Assembly: GCA_928722015.1 (NCBI GenBank)
Contig: CAKMWI010000004.1
Location: forward strand, 1 to 64,000
Direction: 5' to 3'
Source of the DNA: Candidatus Gastranaerophilales bacterium
GTDB lineage: Bacteria > Cyanobacteriota > Vampirovibrionia > Gastranaerophilales > Gastranaerophilaceae
DNA length: 64,000 nt
In this document: piece by piece, positions 34,778-44,344 of the stretch
Layout of the letters: each line of letters begins with the position of its first letter
How positions within the stretch are numbered: position 1 is the stretch's first letter
The notes under the pieces: model-generated
Seen by the model: only the letters and a program-made list of their open reading frames with translations
Told to the model about the DNA's origin: nothing
The model's database searches: none
Made by a program: the position numbers and the translations under genes

Positions 34778-36010
34778 ATGAATAATTTATTTACGGAACT
34801 GGAGAATCAAAATAAGCAAATTCCGTTGGCGGAAATTTTGAGACCTAAAACAATTGAGGATTTTTTAGGTCAGAGTAATGTGGTAGCACCGAATAGTCCA
34901 ATTCTTAATTTGTTAAAAACAAACAGATTATTTTCTTTAATTTTTTGGGGAACCCCTGGCTGTGGTAAGACTACTCTTGCAAGACTTATTGCTACAAAAA
35001 CAAATGCAAATTTTATTGAAATTTCAGCTGTAACCTCTGGGGTTAAAGATATTAAGGATGCGGTTGAAAGAGCAAAAGAATCCCTTCGGGCAGGACAAAA
35101 GACTATTCTATTTATAGATGAAATTCATCGATATTCAAAAACTCAACAGGATGCTCTTTTACCTCATTTAGAAAATGGAACATTGTTCTTGATTGGTTCT
35201 ACAACTGAAAATCCTTCTTTTCAGGTGGTTCCGGCACTTTTATCAAGGGTTCAGGTTGTAAGATTAAATGCAATAGACGACAAGAGTATGTCTGCAATTA
35301 TTAAAAAAGGGTTTAATTATCTTGCATCGCATTATACTCTTATGGATTGTGAAAGTGGTGTTTTAGATTTTATAATAAATCTGGCTAGAGGTGATGCAAG
35401 ATATGCTCTTAATATTGTTGAAAATGCATATTTTGCAAGTGATTTAAAAGACGGTAAAAGAATCCTTACTGTTAAAATTATTGAAGAAATATGTCAACAA
35501 AGAAATACCAGGTATTCTCAACAGGAACATTATGATTGTGCTTCGGCTTTTCAAAAAAGTTTACGAGGAAGCAATCCGGATGCGGCAATTTATTATCTTG
35601 CAAAAATGATAACAGCAGGTGAAGATCCACGATTTATCGCAAGAAGGCTTATAACTTGTGCGGCAGAGGATGTTGGAAATGCTGATACCAATGCGCTTAA
35701 TGTTGCACTGAATGCATATAAATCAGTTGAGATTCTCGGGCTTCCTGAAGGTAGAATTCCGCTTGCTCAGGCTGTTATATATGTTGCCCGAGCTCCAAAG
35801 TCAAATGAATCAGTTTGCGCAATTGATTCTGCGTTGTCTGATATTGCACAAGGTAAAGATTTTCCTCCGCCTATGCATCTTAGGGATTCTCATTATAAAG
35901 ATGCTGCAAAATATGGTTTTGGGGTTGGCTATGTTTATACACATGATGCTCCTGATGTTGTTCAACAATTTATGCCTGATGAATTGCGAGATAGAAAATA
36001 TACAAACTAA
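34778..36010 (+). CDS. rarA: Replication-associated recombination protein RarA (MgsA) AAA+ ATPase
   Basis: 410-aa clamp-loader-like ATPase that acts at stalled replication forks. Walker A GTPGCGKT at 58-65, Walker B LFIDEIHRYSKTQQDALLP, sensor 1 LIGSTTENPSF, Arg-containing sensor regions GDARYALN, and the MgsA-type C-terminal tetramerisation part (HYDCASAFQKSLRGSNPDAAIYYLAKMITAGEDPRFIARRL). Shorter than E. coli RarA (447). Single gene between strong signals, with a bidirectional terminator after it. Confidence 0.94.
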   Translation: MNNLFTELENQNKQIPLAEILRPKTIEDFLGQSNVVAPNSPILNLLKTNRLFSLIFWGTPGCGKTTLARLIATKTNANFIEISAVTSGVKDIKDAVERAKESLRAGQKTILFIDEIHRYSKTQQDALLPHLENGTLFLIGSTTENPSFQVVPALLSRVQVVRLNAIDDKSMSAIIKKGFNYLASHYTLMDCESGVLDFIINLARGDARYALNIVENAYFASDLKDGKRILTVKIIEEICQQRNTRYSQQEHYDCASAFQKSLRGSNPDAAIYYLAKMITAGEDPRFIARRLITCAAEDVGNADTNALNVALNAYKSVEILGLPEGRIPLAQAVIYVARAPKSNESVCAIDSALSDIAQGKDFPPPMHLRDSHYKDAAKYGFGVGYVYTHDAPDVVQQFMPDELRDRKYTN

Positions 36011-36045
36011 AAAAGCTTTGCTTGTATTACAAGCAAAGCTTTTTT
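36009..36045 (+). terminator. Bidirectional terminator after rarA
   Basis: 16-bp perfect stem (36009-36024 / 36030-36045) with A- and T-tracts on the outer arms; serves rarA and the convergent 675-aa gene. Confidence 0.92.
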
Positions 36046-36067
36046 GAAATATAATATTAAATTTATT

Positions 36068-38095
36068 TTAACCAGAGAACATAGTAAATGTTTTTTCTAT
36101 ATTTTTACTTATTAAGTTCTTTACCGTATCATATTCGGATGTGAGTGAAGAAATTTCTGCATCAAGTTTTTTAGATTTTACATCCATTGAATCTTCTTTG
36201 TATGTAAGTTCTGCTTTTTTTCGTGTGTATTCTGCTTCTGCTCTTGATATTGCATCAGAATCCGTTACTTCAACCAGATAACCTGTTTCATTGTATCTTG
36301 TTTGATAGTAGTAACCATCGTTGTTCAATGAACTCATTGAATATCTGCCGTCTTTTATTGCACTTGCAAGGTATTCTTCATCGTCAACGGAATCATCTTG
36401 CCTCCATCCATGTTCACATATATTGTTGTATAATTCATCAAAGAAATCAGCAAGGGTTTCTTCCCTGGAAGCAACTTCCGCAGTAGATTTTCCTACATAT
36501 ATATATGAACTATCGTCTGTTACATAAGATGAAGTATCAACAGTTTTACCAACAACATAGTTTGAATCTACTCCGCTTAAGTAGTTATCAAAATATGTTA
36601 AGAATGAAGACATCATATTACTCAAGCTGACAGCTGTATAATCTCCGCTTTGTGCAATTCTGTTTGATTCTTCTGCTGTCATATAAGCACTGTTTTCTGT
36701 CATAGCAGAATCAGAATGTCTTGAGCCGCCGGTAATAGTATTTTCAGGTCTTAAGAAAAGTTTTGTTGTCATCATTAACGCATATTCTAATGCATCGTTA
36801 GATGCATCATCAACGTTTAAACCTACACCTGATTGACCATACCCCATAATTTTTGCAATGTAGGTTAAAAGTTTTTCTACAGTTTCAGACATTGCATTTT
36901 TAGATTTATCGTGGTCGCTATTTTGTATCATTAAAACTATATTACCAGATAATAAATCTCCAATAGTCATTTCTTCAATTTCTGCTGGGTACTTGTTAAT
37001 TATGCCGTTTTTAACAACTGTAATACCGTTTATTAAAGTCTCATTACCGGATGTAGTAAAACTTGAATCTTTAATGTTACTATCACTTATTTGGAAATTG
37101 TTAGAAATATCATCAAAACTTATCTTATTTCCGCTATATTTAGTCTGATAGTCTTGAATATCATACATTGCTGCTTTGATAGGGTTTGCTGCAATATATT
37201 CATTTTTTTCGGCTAAAAGTCTGTTTAAATTATTTTCATCACCGTTTGCTCTTGCATTTGCAATTTGAGTATTATAGTCTGCAATTTTATTAGCATAATC
37301 AGTTTGAGCTGTATCAGACGTATCCTCCGGAGTTGATGAACCCATATCAGCTTTTTTTGCATCTATGAGTTTTTTATTTAATTGTTCCATTGTAGCTTTA
37401 TATTCTGTTTCGGAAATTTTACCTGAGGTAACAAACATTGAGGTCCAATCAATAGGTTGTTGACCAATTGATTCACTAAGTATTAAATCTGATAGTTGCA
37501 TTATGCTTGCAGAACCCTTATCTAATGGTTGAGCACCCATACCTGCGGCTGGATTCCATAGTACAGAATCAGGGTTTTGAGTTGGACCGCTTTTATCAGT
37601 GTTGGAAGCAGGTATTTCTGTTAAAGTAACAGAACCGTCAGCGTTTTTTACTCCGGTATAATCTGTTTGAGTAATAGCTGCAGCTGTTTCTTGAGTAATT
37701 ATACCACCAGGAACAAGTGCTGCTATAAATTTATCTCTGCCTTCTTGAGAACCAACACCACCGGCTTTAGAAATTCCGGCAGCTTTTGCTGCTGCTGCAT
37801 ATTCGGAATTCAGAACAATTGCTCCTGAAGGTGTTGTAATCATGTAAGGGTTGTAATCATTTAAAGCGGAAGGTGTCATTAATAAGCTGTATGTTACATT
37901 AGTTGTTTTGTTTGTAGCATCGTTTTGCCAGATAAGCATTGTAGAATTTAGTGCATTTGAATATTCTGCAGCAACATCTGATAACTGGTTTGTTATTTCA
38001 AGTTTTTGTTGAGCCAGTTCAGTTGATTTGTATTCACAATCAGCTTTTCTTGCTGTTATGCCTAAAAATCTTGCTTGTGCAGTTGCCAATCCCAT
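36068..38095 (-). CDS. Large coiled-coil lineage-type protein (675 aa)
   Basis: RBS AAGGATTTG precedes the ATG. The N-terminus MGLATAQARFLGITARKADC leads into a coiled coil (about 5-55) that is similar to the 132-aa protein at 10599-10997. The long middle is Ser/Thr/Asn/Asp-rich with alternating Ala-rich helices; the C-terminal 60 residues form another coiled coil (AEYTRKKAELTYKEDSMDVKS...). No signal peptide and no membrane segment. The shape, helical ends with a variable low-complexity middle, is reminiscent of secreted filament or tip proteins such as flagellin-like or type III substrates, but this is inference only. Confidence 0.6.
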   Translation of the reverse strand: MGLATAQARFLGITARKADCEYKSTELAQQKLEITNQLSDVAAEYSNALNSTMLIWQNDATNKTTNVTYSLLMTPSALNDYNPYMITTPSGAIVLNSEYAAAAKAAGISKAGGVGSQEGRDKFIAALVPGGIITQETAAAITQTDYTGVKNADGSVTLTEIPASNTDKSGPTQNPDSVLWNPAAGMGAQPLDKGSASIMQLSDLILSESIGQQPIDWTSMFVTSGKISETEYKATMEQLNKKLIDAKKADMGSSTPEDTSDTAQTDYANKIADYNTQIANARANGDENNLNRLLAEKNEYIAANPIKAAMYDIQDYQTKYSGNKISFDDISNNFQISDSNIKDSSFTTSGNETLINGITVVKNGIINKYPAEIEEMTIGDLLSGNIVLMIQNSDHDKSKNAMSETVEKLLTYIAKIMGYGQSGVGLNVDDASNDALEYALMMTTKLFLRPENTITGGSRHSDSAMTENSAYMTAEESNRIAQSGDYTAVSLSNMMSSFLTYFDNYLSGVDSNYVVGKTVDTSSYVTDDSSYIYVGKSTAEVASREETLADFFDELYNNICEHGWRQDDSVDDEEYLASAIKDGRYSMSSLNNDGYYYQTRYNETGYLVEVTDSDAISRAEAEYTRKKAELTYKEDSMDVKSKKLDAEISSLTSEYDTVKNLISKNIEKTFTMFSG

Positions 38096-38211
38096 TGCTT
38101 TTCAAATCCTTTCGAATACAATATTCCTTTGCTTAATCTTATTTACGGAATTTTTACATCCAAACTTTAAATATTTAGAGATTTTTTGTAATATTTTGTT
38201 ACAATACTTTA

Positions 38212-38442
38212 TTAGCTTTTTATGATTAAACAGTCATATATTTTGTCAATTTTATCTTTCATTTCACAAAATTGCGATTTCAAATCCTGATAACTATTAA
38301 TTGTTACAAATTTTTCTTCAATATCTTTTAGGATTTCTCTATGTTTTTTTTCTAATTGTTCTGGTGTAACTACTATTCTTTGTTGGATTAAAAATACAAG
38401 AACAACAATTATTACAGGTGAATAATATAATAAAGTTTCCAT
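38212..38442 (-). CDS. Small membrane coiled-coil protein of the phage island
   Basis: 76 aa: one N-terminal transmembrane helix (about 7-20, YSPVIIVVLVFLIQQ) followed by a charged coiled coil. RBS AAGGAG precedes the ATG. Last gene of the island, 25 bp after the large terminase stop. The layout resembles Rz-like spanins or small phage membrane accessory proteins, but no diagnostic motif is present. Confidence 0.5.
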   Translation of the reverse strand: METLLYYSPVIIVVLVFLIQQRIVVTPEQLEKKHREILKDIEEKFVTINSYQDLKSQFCEMKDKIDKIYDCLIIKS

Positions 38443-38466
38443 AACTCTGAATCTCCTTAAAGTTTT

Positions 38467-39756
38467 TTATAATACTATTGGCCAATAAAAATCTACAAGA
38501 TATGATGCCGCATCGAATGGGTGAGATAAAAATTTTAGTTCTTTAGATTGTTTAATTTTAGTGTATGTAGGAATATTGATTCTTGAACTTCCTTCTATAT
38601 AACGAAGATTATATATATTGTATAGAAGTTTTTCACATTTTGGGGAAATATATAGTCCTATTTCTCCGTTGGCATTACGGACTTTTGCATTAAATGCTGC
38701 GATTCTATTTTTTATGGGTGGATTAAATGCTTTTATTTTTATATCTACTTCATATCCGAAGGCTTCCATTTTCTTTTTTATAATTACATAATTTGTATAT
38801 TCACTTGTGCAGCTGCGATTATCTCCTGAAGCGTCTCCGTTTATGATAATTTTTCCTTTATGTGTTGGGTATCTGCGCAGAAATTCATCACAGGTTTTGG
38901 AGGTAGTTGTATTTTCTAAAACGAGTTCATCAAAATAAAATACTTTATCTTCTGTTTTATGAGCCAAAACCCATGCCATAGGATCAACGTTAAAATCACA
39001 GCTTATATGTACATCAAAATCTTGTTGATATTTAATATTTCTAATATTTTCATCCGTAAAGTCTTTAACTACCAGATTTTGGCTATAGTTCCCAGTTTTA
39101 CCGAGGACAAAAGTTTCGTAATAATTTTTATCATATAATTTTTTTAATTCTTCGCAAAAACCTTCAGGAAGATAGATGTTTTGAGTTGTAGGAGCACAAA
39201 TTAATCTGTAATTTGGTGGAGGATTTACAAAAAAAGTTTTATAAATCCAACCTTTTTGTATTTCAGGATTTGTGTGTCCAAAAATTCTATATGTAAAATT
39301 TGTCCATTTTGAAGAAATTTTTTGTCTCATTCGAGCCAAAAGCATCTTAAATGTATCATAGGGTACATCTGACATTTCTTCGATTTCAACAAAACCTAAA
39401 TTTAAAGATTTTAATTTATCCGGTTCGTCAAAATGTCTGAATAAAACTTCGGAGCCGTTGTAAAAAACTAACTTTTGTTCTGAACTTATCCATCTGTAGT
39501 CGTGTCCTGATACAAATCCCATGCTTTCTAAATGTTCAAAATAAGTTTGTAGAGTTGTATCTCTTACAAGGGAATATGTCTGGGCTCCAACAAGTCCTCT
39601 TATTCCGGGAAATTTAAGTGATAACAAAATGCCTAATAAAGCTCCGGCAAAAGTTTTGCCAGAGCCGTAACCTCCCTGATAAACAGCTACATCTAAAGAA
39701 TAATTATGAGGAATTTCTAGAAATTGTCTTTGTGCATTTAGTAATTTATATTTCAT
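38467..39756 (-). CDS. Phage terminase large subunit
   Basis: 429 aa packaging motor. Seen: ATPase Walker A GGYGSGKTFAGALL (about 29-40), the Walker B-like LGFVEIEEMSDVP, and nuclease-domain acidic positions in VHISCDFNVDPMAW and IINGDASGDNRS. It matches the PBSX/terminase_3-type large subunits. It would cleave and translocate phage DNA into the prohead through the portal encoded just upstream. The reading frame is intact and the motifs are conserved, so packaging function seems preserved. Confidence 0.9.
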   Translation of the reverse strand: MKYKLLNAQRQFLEIPHNYSLDVAVYQGGYGSGKTFAGALLGILLSLKFPGIRGLVGAQTYSLVRDTTLQTYFEHLESMGFVSGHDYRWISSEQKLVFYNGSEVLFRHFDEPDKLKSLNLGFVEIEEMSDVPYDTFKMLLARMRQKISSKWTNFTYRIFGHTNPEIQKGWIYKTFFVNPPPNYRLICAPTTQNIYLPEGFCEELKKLYDKNYYETFVLGKTGNYSQNLVVKDFTDENIRNIKYQQDFDVHISCDFNVDPMAWVLAHKTEDKVFYFDELVLENTTTSKTCDEFLRRYPTHKGKIIINGDASGDNRSCTSEYTNYVIIKKKMEAFGYEVDIKIKAFNPPIKNRIAAFNAKVRNANGEIGLYISPKCEKLLYNIYNLRYIEGSSRINIPTYTKIKQSKELKFLSHPFDAASYLVDFYWPIVL

Positions 39757-39796
39757 TTGTTATTTGCCTGCAAATAGGTTGTCATTTTAGAGTTAT

Positions 39797-41491
39797 TTAA
39801 GCAGATTGAATATTTGATTTTGTTTTTACTTGTTCGTTATTTTTTTGTTCATCTGTTAAAAAATTATTTGAATTTTCAACACCATATTGTTCTAATGCAA
39901 ATTTAAAACACTCCAACCAATCAATACGTTTTGCTACTATGTCAACTTGAGCAAAGGAGTTAATAACTTCGAATAATTCTTTTAGTTTGGATTTGCGTTC
40001 GAATGTTGCTTTTCTGTCTCCATAGCGATAGACATATTTTGCATTTCTGATGTTATCATCAACATCTATAAACAATGTTTTTCCACGGTCGTTTATGGGG
40101 ATTATTTCATTACCTAATTTAAAATTTGAAATAAGTTCAGCAGTTTTTTCAACCATAGGGACAATAATTTTTCGGTTTATTGATTCCAAAAGCATATTAA
40201 GACGTGCTTCTTGACCATTTACTGAATAATTTATTTCAGTCGCAGTTCTGTCGACTTGTTGAAGATTTCCTGCCATATTTTTAAATATTCCGGTTGCACT
40301 TTCAATTGTTGTTTTGAAATAATTTAGAAAGTCCCATCCTGTCATAGCTTTGTCAAATGCTAACGGTGTTGGTACAGTCGTCATTAATGAAGCATCATAT
40401 TCAATAATTTTTCCCGGACTTACATCTTGCTGGCCTTTAAAACATCCTTTAGGGGCTAAATATGGAGGATTCATCATAAGAGCAAGTGCATCAAGTTGTT
40501 TGTTTAGTATTGTAGAAGATATATTGTTTAGAATTAGTGCGACTCGTAAAGGTGATATCCCTCTACCTGTTGAAGGGCATTCTATTATATTTGCATGGAT
40601 AAATGGGTTTATTACAAATGGGTTATCTTCGAATCTAATAATGACTCTTCTGCCTGCAACTACAATCAATTTGTTTTTTAGTATTTCTCCGGAAGGGGTC
40701 TCGATGTCTCCCCAAAATTCTAGAATTTCAATTTTTTTATCGGATGATTTATAACTATTTCTTGTTTTCTTACTGGCCATCACTCCTTTCAATATTTCCA
40801 GTTTTTCTAAATTCAACATGTTATTTGCTTTGTTTGATTCTATTTCATCAACCGTCAAGTAAGTTCTGTAGATTTTTGAACAGGTATCCCAATTATCAAC
40901 ACTGCTTTTATCGAAAACAAAGTCTTCATAGTTTATAAATTTAACTTTTGCATTGTCATATATAATTTTGTTTTCAATAACAAAAGAAGCTTCAGTATTA
41001 TTTTCTAATTGCTGCTCTAAGGTTAGCGCTCTTCTAATCGGTCTGGTTTTTGTTTCCCAACCTACAAAAAGAGTAACTTCTCCTGTTTCAACTACAGAGT
41101 CTATTATTTTTTCCATTTCATCTTCAATTTTCATTGCTTCAAAGGTATTGACCAACATTGCTTTTTGTTTATTTGCATATTTTTGGGTTTTAGTGTCAAC
41201 TCCTGATACATCGAACATTCCATCAGGATGTGAATATAAATTTTGGATAATATGGGATTTTAGAGTTTGTGCGAGTTCATAAATTTCCGGTAGTTGAATT
41301 TTACAGTCCCAACTATTAACTGCCGGAATATCAGAATTATAAATTGCATTTTTGATTAAACTATTGTCTGATAATTGGGAGCGTCTTGTATCTTCAAAAT
41401 AATCATATTTTTCAATTATATTGTTTATAAAAAATTGCTCTTTAGTTAAATCTAATTCTAAAGAGTTTTTATTGATTGTTTTTCTATCCAT
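39797..41491 (-). CDS. Phage portal protein
   Basis: 564 aa, portal ring at the packaging vertex. Matching segments: PFVINPFIHANIIECPSTGRGISPLRVALILNNISSTILNKQLDAL, and MAGNLQQVDRTATEINYSVNGQEARLNMLLESINRKIIVPMV (portal clip/helix region). The N-terminus is charged. RBS GAGGTAATTT. It is adjacent to the large terminase (41 bp), as usual, though the order is reversed relative to capsid. Podovirus-like portal by length and sequence. Confidence 0.85.
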   Translation of the reverse strand: MDRKTINKNSLELDLTKEQFFINNIIEKYDYFEDTRRSQLSDNSLIKNAIYNSDIPAVNSWDCKIQLPEIYELAQTLKSHIIQNLYSHPDGMFDVSGVDTKTQKYANKQKAMLVNTFEAMKIEDEMEKIIDSVVETGEVTLFVGWETKTRPIRRALTLEQQLENNTEASFVIENKIIYDNAKVKFINYEDFVFDKSSVDNWDTCSKIYRTYLTVDEIESNKANNMLNLEKLEILKGVMASKKTRNSYKSSDKKIEILEFWGDIETPSGEILKNKLIVVAGRRVIIRFEDNPFVINPFIHANIIECPSTGRGISPLRVALILNNISSTILNKQLDALALMMNPPYLAPKGCFKGQQDVSPGKIIEYDASLMTTVPTPLAFDKAMTGWDFLNYFKTTIESATGIFKNMAGNLQQVDRTATEINYSVNGQEARLNMLLESINRKIIVPMVEKTAELISNFKLGNEIIPINDRGKTLFIDVDDNIRNAKYVYRYGDRKATFERKSKLKELFEVINSFAQVDIVAKRIDWLECFKFALEQYGVENSNNFLTDEQKNNEQVKTKSNIQSA

Positions 41492-41494
41492 AAA

Positions 41495-42022
41495 TTACCT
41501 CGTTTTGTAATAGTAAGTTCTATACAGTGCATATATATCAATATCTTGCATTTTCCCTTGACGTAAAGTTTCAGCTTTTAGAGTTGATTCATATTTAAAC
41601 CCTGAACATTTCATCAGCGCTGCTGTTCTAAAATTATCCGGATAAACTTGAACTTTTATCTTGGTTAAACCTAATTCATCAAAACATTTTTTTAAAAAAA
41701 TCTTTGCACTATATCGGGTAAAAGTTCCCCATGCTTTTTTATCAAAACATGTTGTTAATTCTGCGCTATATAGAGTATTTCCTCCGCCAATAAAATTGTC
41801 TAAACATACAAAACCCATAAATTCATTATTGTATGTTGTTACAACCCAAAAATATGGGAAACAATGTTCAATATACGAAAAAATATCACTCTCATATTTT
41901 GCAAAATCATCTTGCAAATATTTATAATATTTGTTGTAACAATTTTTGATAAATGGGATATAGTGCAAATTGGAGAAAAGATTATGTTTGGGGTTTATTA
42001 AAATATTTATAAATTTACACAT
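41495..42022 (-). CDS. GNAT-family acetyltransferase in the phage island
   Basis: 175 aa. GNAT fold signs: strand/loop ELTTCFDKKAWGTFTRYSAKIFLKKCFDELGLTKIKVQVYPDN followed by AALMKCSGFKYESTLKAE, close to RimJ/RimL-type N-acetyltransferases. It has no obvious RBS. It lies in a phage structural operon, 3 bp from the portal gene start side. In phages such enzymes may modify host or structural proteins; the target is unknown. Confidence 0.75.
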   Translation of the reverse strand: MCKFINILINPKHNLFSNLHYIPFIKNCYNKYYKYLQDDFAKYESDIFSYIEHCFPYFWVVTTYNNEFMGFVCLDNFIGGGNTLYSAELTTCFDKKAWGTFTRYSAKIFLKKCFDELGLTKIKVQVYPDNFRTAALMKCSGFKYESTLKAETLRQGKMQDIDIYALYRTYYYKTR

Positions 42023-42027
42023 GTTTT

Positions 42028-42378
42028 TTACACTTTTAGTTTTTGAAATTTAACATAGTAATCTCCATTGACAAAGGAATCCAATTCTAAAGATAAAAAT
42101 TTGTCTCTAAGAGAGTTTTTGCCTCCTAAAAAAGCTTCTGCCTGTATCCCGTTTATAAATGATTTGGTTTTGCTATTTTTGTTCATTACAAGATAGCAGG
42201 CATTTTTAGAAAAAAGTTTATCTTTTGGTACTGATTTTATTTCTGTGATAATTTTTTCTTTTTTGTTTTTACAGGATTTTATTTCTTTGCTAAATTCTTT
42301 TTCGAATTTTGTGTTTACAAATTTTTCATAAGTAGAATCATTCAACAAAATTTTTTCAATTTCTTTATTTTCTTTCAT
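42028..42378 (-). CDS. Small basic phage-island protein
   Basis: 116 aa, highly basic and lysine-rich, without membrane segment. Start at the ATG at 42378 because AAAGG lies 7 nt upstream; an ATG five codons earlier overlaps the TAA of the small terminase gene (TAATG). The C-terminus (LSLELDSFVNGDYYVKFQKLKV) has beta character. No known domain; being next to the small terminase suggests a packaging or decoration role. Confidence 0.5.
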   Translation of the reverse strand: MKENKEIEKILLNDSTYEKFVNTKFEKEFSKEIKSCKNKKEKIITEIKSVPKDKLFSKNACYLVMNKNSKTKSFINGIQAEAFLGGKNSLRDKFLSLELDSFVNGDYYVKFQKLKV

Positions 42379-42392
42379 TAAACAACCTTTCA

Positions 42393-42827
42393 TTAAATTT
42401 TCTCATCATCCAGATTTGAAATAGTAATAATTTTTGCTTCCGGATATTGGTTGGACTCATTTTGTTGTGAAAAACCAAGGTATTTACACAAGCTTTCAAG
42501 GGCCTTTAAGCCGGCAGAAGAATCACGGAGCTTTCTTTTTCCTGTGTAATTTCCGTCTTTATCCAAAATATCTTCCTGTTCAAGAGAAAATTCTGCTATT
42601 TGAAGAAGCTTCTGAATAACATAACCTTTTTGTACGTTTAAAGATTCTATTTGTTGTTTTAGCTGAAATTTTATTTCCTGAACAATGGAATCCTTTGCAA
42701 GGAGTTCTCTGGAAAAACTTTGCAAGTTTTTAACCTTATAACCTGCAGATTTTAATGCTTTTTCTCCATCAAGTGTTTTTATATATTCGGATACAAATAA
42801 TTTTTGTTGTGTTGTTAATTGTTTCAT
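42393..42827 (-). CDS. Phage terminase small subunit
   Basis: 144 aa. N-terminal helix-turn-helix region LTTQQKLFVSEYIKTLDGEKALKSAGYK (about 3-30) is typical of Terminase_2-type small subunits, which bind the packaging site and load the large subunit. A central coiled-coil (about 45-75) and C-terminal GLKALESLCKYLGF complete the pattern. No strong RBS. Separated from the large terminase gene by three genes, an unusual spacing. Confidence 0.82.
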   Translation of the reverse strand: MKQLTTQQKLFVSEYIKTLDGEKALKSAGYKVKNLQSFSRELLAKDSIVQEIKFQLKQQIESLNVQKGYVIQKLLQIAEFSLEQEDILDKDGNYTGKRKLRDSSAGLKALESLCKYLGFSQQNESNQYPEAKIITISNLDDEKI

Positions 42828-42955
42828 CTCTTTACATTTCTTATCATAATTTGTGTTTTTCTTAATTAATTTGTATAATATACATGCTATTTATATTTCG
42901 GCTAGTGTAAATCTTAACAGGGGGGAATGAAAACGACTTCCTGTTTTTTTTGACT

Positions 42956-43594
42956 TTATTTTCGGAAGAGTCTTACTACAGGTGCCGAGAGTGCATACGA
43001 TGAACTTTTTGATTTTAAGTTTAGTAATGCTTCTTTATACATGCTCATCCAATAAGTAAATTTTATATATTGAGGATTAGCTTTTAGGCGCAGGCATGTT
43101 CCATATACAAGAAGTTGTTCTGCAAACGGCATTGGAATAAGAGAAATATCTGACGGTTCAGAAAAGTCTTCTTTTTCGTTTCCTTCTGAATCAGAAACAC
43201 AATTTTTTGTATAATAAACAATATCTATAGATTTGTCTTTGTTAAACTTTGGGAATAAAAGTTTATCTGCACAAACCGAAAAAGTAGCAATTTTAGCTTT
43301 TCCTGTTAAAAAAGGTTCAACATTTTCACAATACTTGTATTTTTGGCCGTCGATTAAGAGATACCATATTCTGCCAGGAACTGTGTTTTTAAGTTCTGTA
43401 TTTCCGGCAGGTAAAGAGAGTTTTGTTTTTCGTAGTAGATAATTCCAACCTTCAATTGCGCAGATTTCTTTGTTTATTATATTTAGGATTGCGATAATAC
43501 GTTTATGATCATTTTTTACAAGTTCTGATAATGAGTTAACTTGTCTGTAGTTTAATTCTAATAAACATTTATTTATAAGTTCTAAAAAATTCAT
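42956..43594 (-). CDS. Phage head-tail adaptor / connector-like protein
   Basis: 212 aa, mostly helical N-terminal half (FLELINKCLLELNYRQVNSLSELVKNDHKRIIAILNIINKEICAIEGWNYLLRK) and a beta-rich middle (LSLPAGNTELKNTVPGRIWYLLIDGQKYKYCE). This pattern fits podovirus tail-accessory (gp4-like) or head-completion proteins that sit under the portal. RBS AAAAGGAG. The call rests on pattern and position, not on a diagnostic motif. Confidence 0.55.
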   Translation of the reverse strand: MNFLELINKCLLELNYRQVNSLSELVKNDHKRIIAILNIINKEICAIEGWNYLLRKTKLSLPAGNTELKNTVPGRIWYLLIDGQKYKYCENVEPFLTGKAKIATFSVCADKLLFPKFNKDKSIDIVYYTKNCVSDSEGNEKEDFSEPSDISLIPMPFAEQLLVYGTCLRLKANPQYIKFTYWMSMYKEALLNLKSKSSSYALSAPVVRLFRK

Positions 43595-43608
43595 TTATAC
43601 TCCTTTTC

Positions 43609-43645
43609 AAAATTCGGACAAGAATAAAATTCCTGTCCGAATTTT
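43609..43645 (-). terminator. Hairpin between scaffold-like and adaptor-like genes
   Basis: 12-bp perfect stem (43609-43620 / 43634-43645) with 13-nt loop; the AAAATTCGG arm ends next to the RBS of the following gene. Could attenuate or process the transcript. Confidence 0.5.
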
Positions 43646-43662
43646 ATTTGAATACGCTAAAT

Positions 43663-44340
43663 TTATTTGATAAGGCCTTGTTTTACTTGTTCCATAATCA
43701 ATTTTTCATTTTTAGCGAATTCTTCACCACTCATATTGCCGATGTCCTCACGAGTAAAAATCCTACTATATTTACTGTTAGAAGGAGCGTTTTGTGCATA
43801 CGCAGTTAATTTGCTCTTTGCAGTATAGTTCTCGTCATTCAATGATTTTTCGTGAGCAGATTTTTTCAAATAGTTTTCAATTGCATCATTTTCTAAATTT
43901 TCAACAAGTTTTGCTATTTGAATTATTTCATCTTTATCCATATTCAAATTCTTGATATAGTCTAGTACGGCAGCTCGGCTTCCGCTATTAAAAAATCCCG
44001 GATTTTCTTGATTGAATAAATCAAGAGGATTTGTAGGATTTTGAGATTGAACAGGTTGTGCTTGAGTATTTTGATTTGAAACTGCATTCATTTGAGAAAC
44101 AGCGTTTTTACACATGTTAATTTCATTTGCTTTTTTAGCCAATTGACTCATCAAAAATTGCCCTTGATTTTGATTTAATACGCCTTGCTGCATCAAAATT
44201 TGCAGTCTTTGCACATCAGTTTTTATGGCCTGTTCCAATTGTTGAATTATATCGACATAGTTTGTCAGTGAATTTGCCTGTGGATTTACGGCAGGCGATG
44301 AAATAGCATTTGGAATTTGTCCGTTTATTTGATTTTGCAT
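43663..44340 (-). CDS. Putative capsid scaffold-like protein
   Basis: 225 aa, Asn/Gln-rich and helical, with a coiled coil (about 30-75) and an unstructured middle (NTQAQPVQSQNPTNP). The C-terminal part holds helices (about 115-150, MDKDEIIQIAKLVENLEND) and IFTREDIGNMSGEEFAKNEKLIMEQVKQGLIK. Composition and position near the major capsid gene suit a scaffolding protein. No protease gene is seen. RBS AAGGAG. Confidence 0.5.
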   Translation of the reverse strand: MQNQINGQIPNAISSPAVNPQANSLTNYVDIIQQLEQAIKTDVQRLQILMQQGVLNQNQGQFLMSQLAKKANEINMCKNAVSQMNAVSNQNTQAQPVQSQNPTNPLDLFNQENPGFFNSGSRAAVLDYIKNLNMDKDEIIQIAKLVENLENDAIENYLKKSAHEKSLNDENYTAKSKLTAYAQNAPSNSKYSRIFTREDIGNMSGEEFAKNEKLIMEQVKQGLIK

Positions 44341-44344
44341 AAGA

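Noticed and set aside
39618..41282. Several plus-strand open frames opposite terminase and portal genes
   Set aside because: Shadows of well-conserved phage genes; low-complexity translations.
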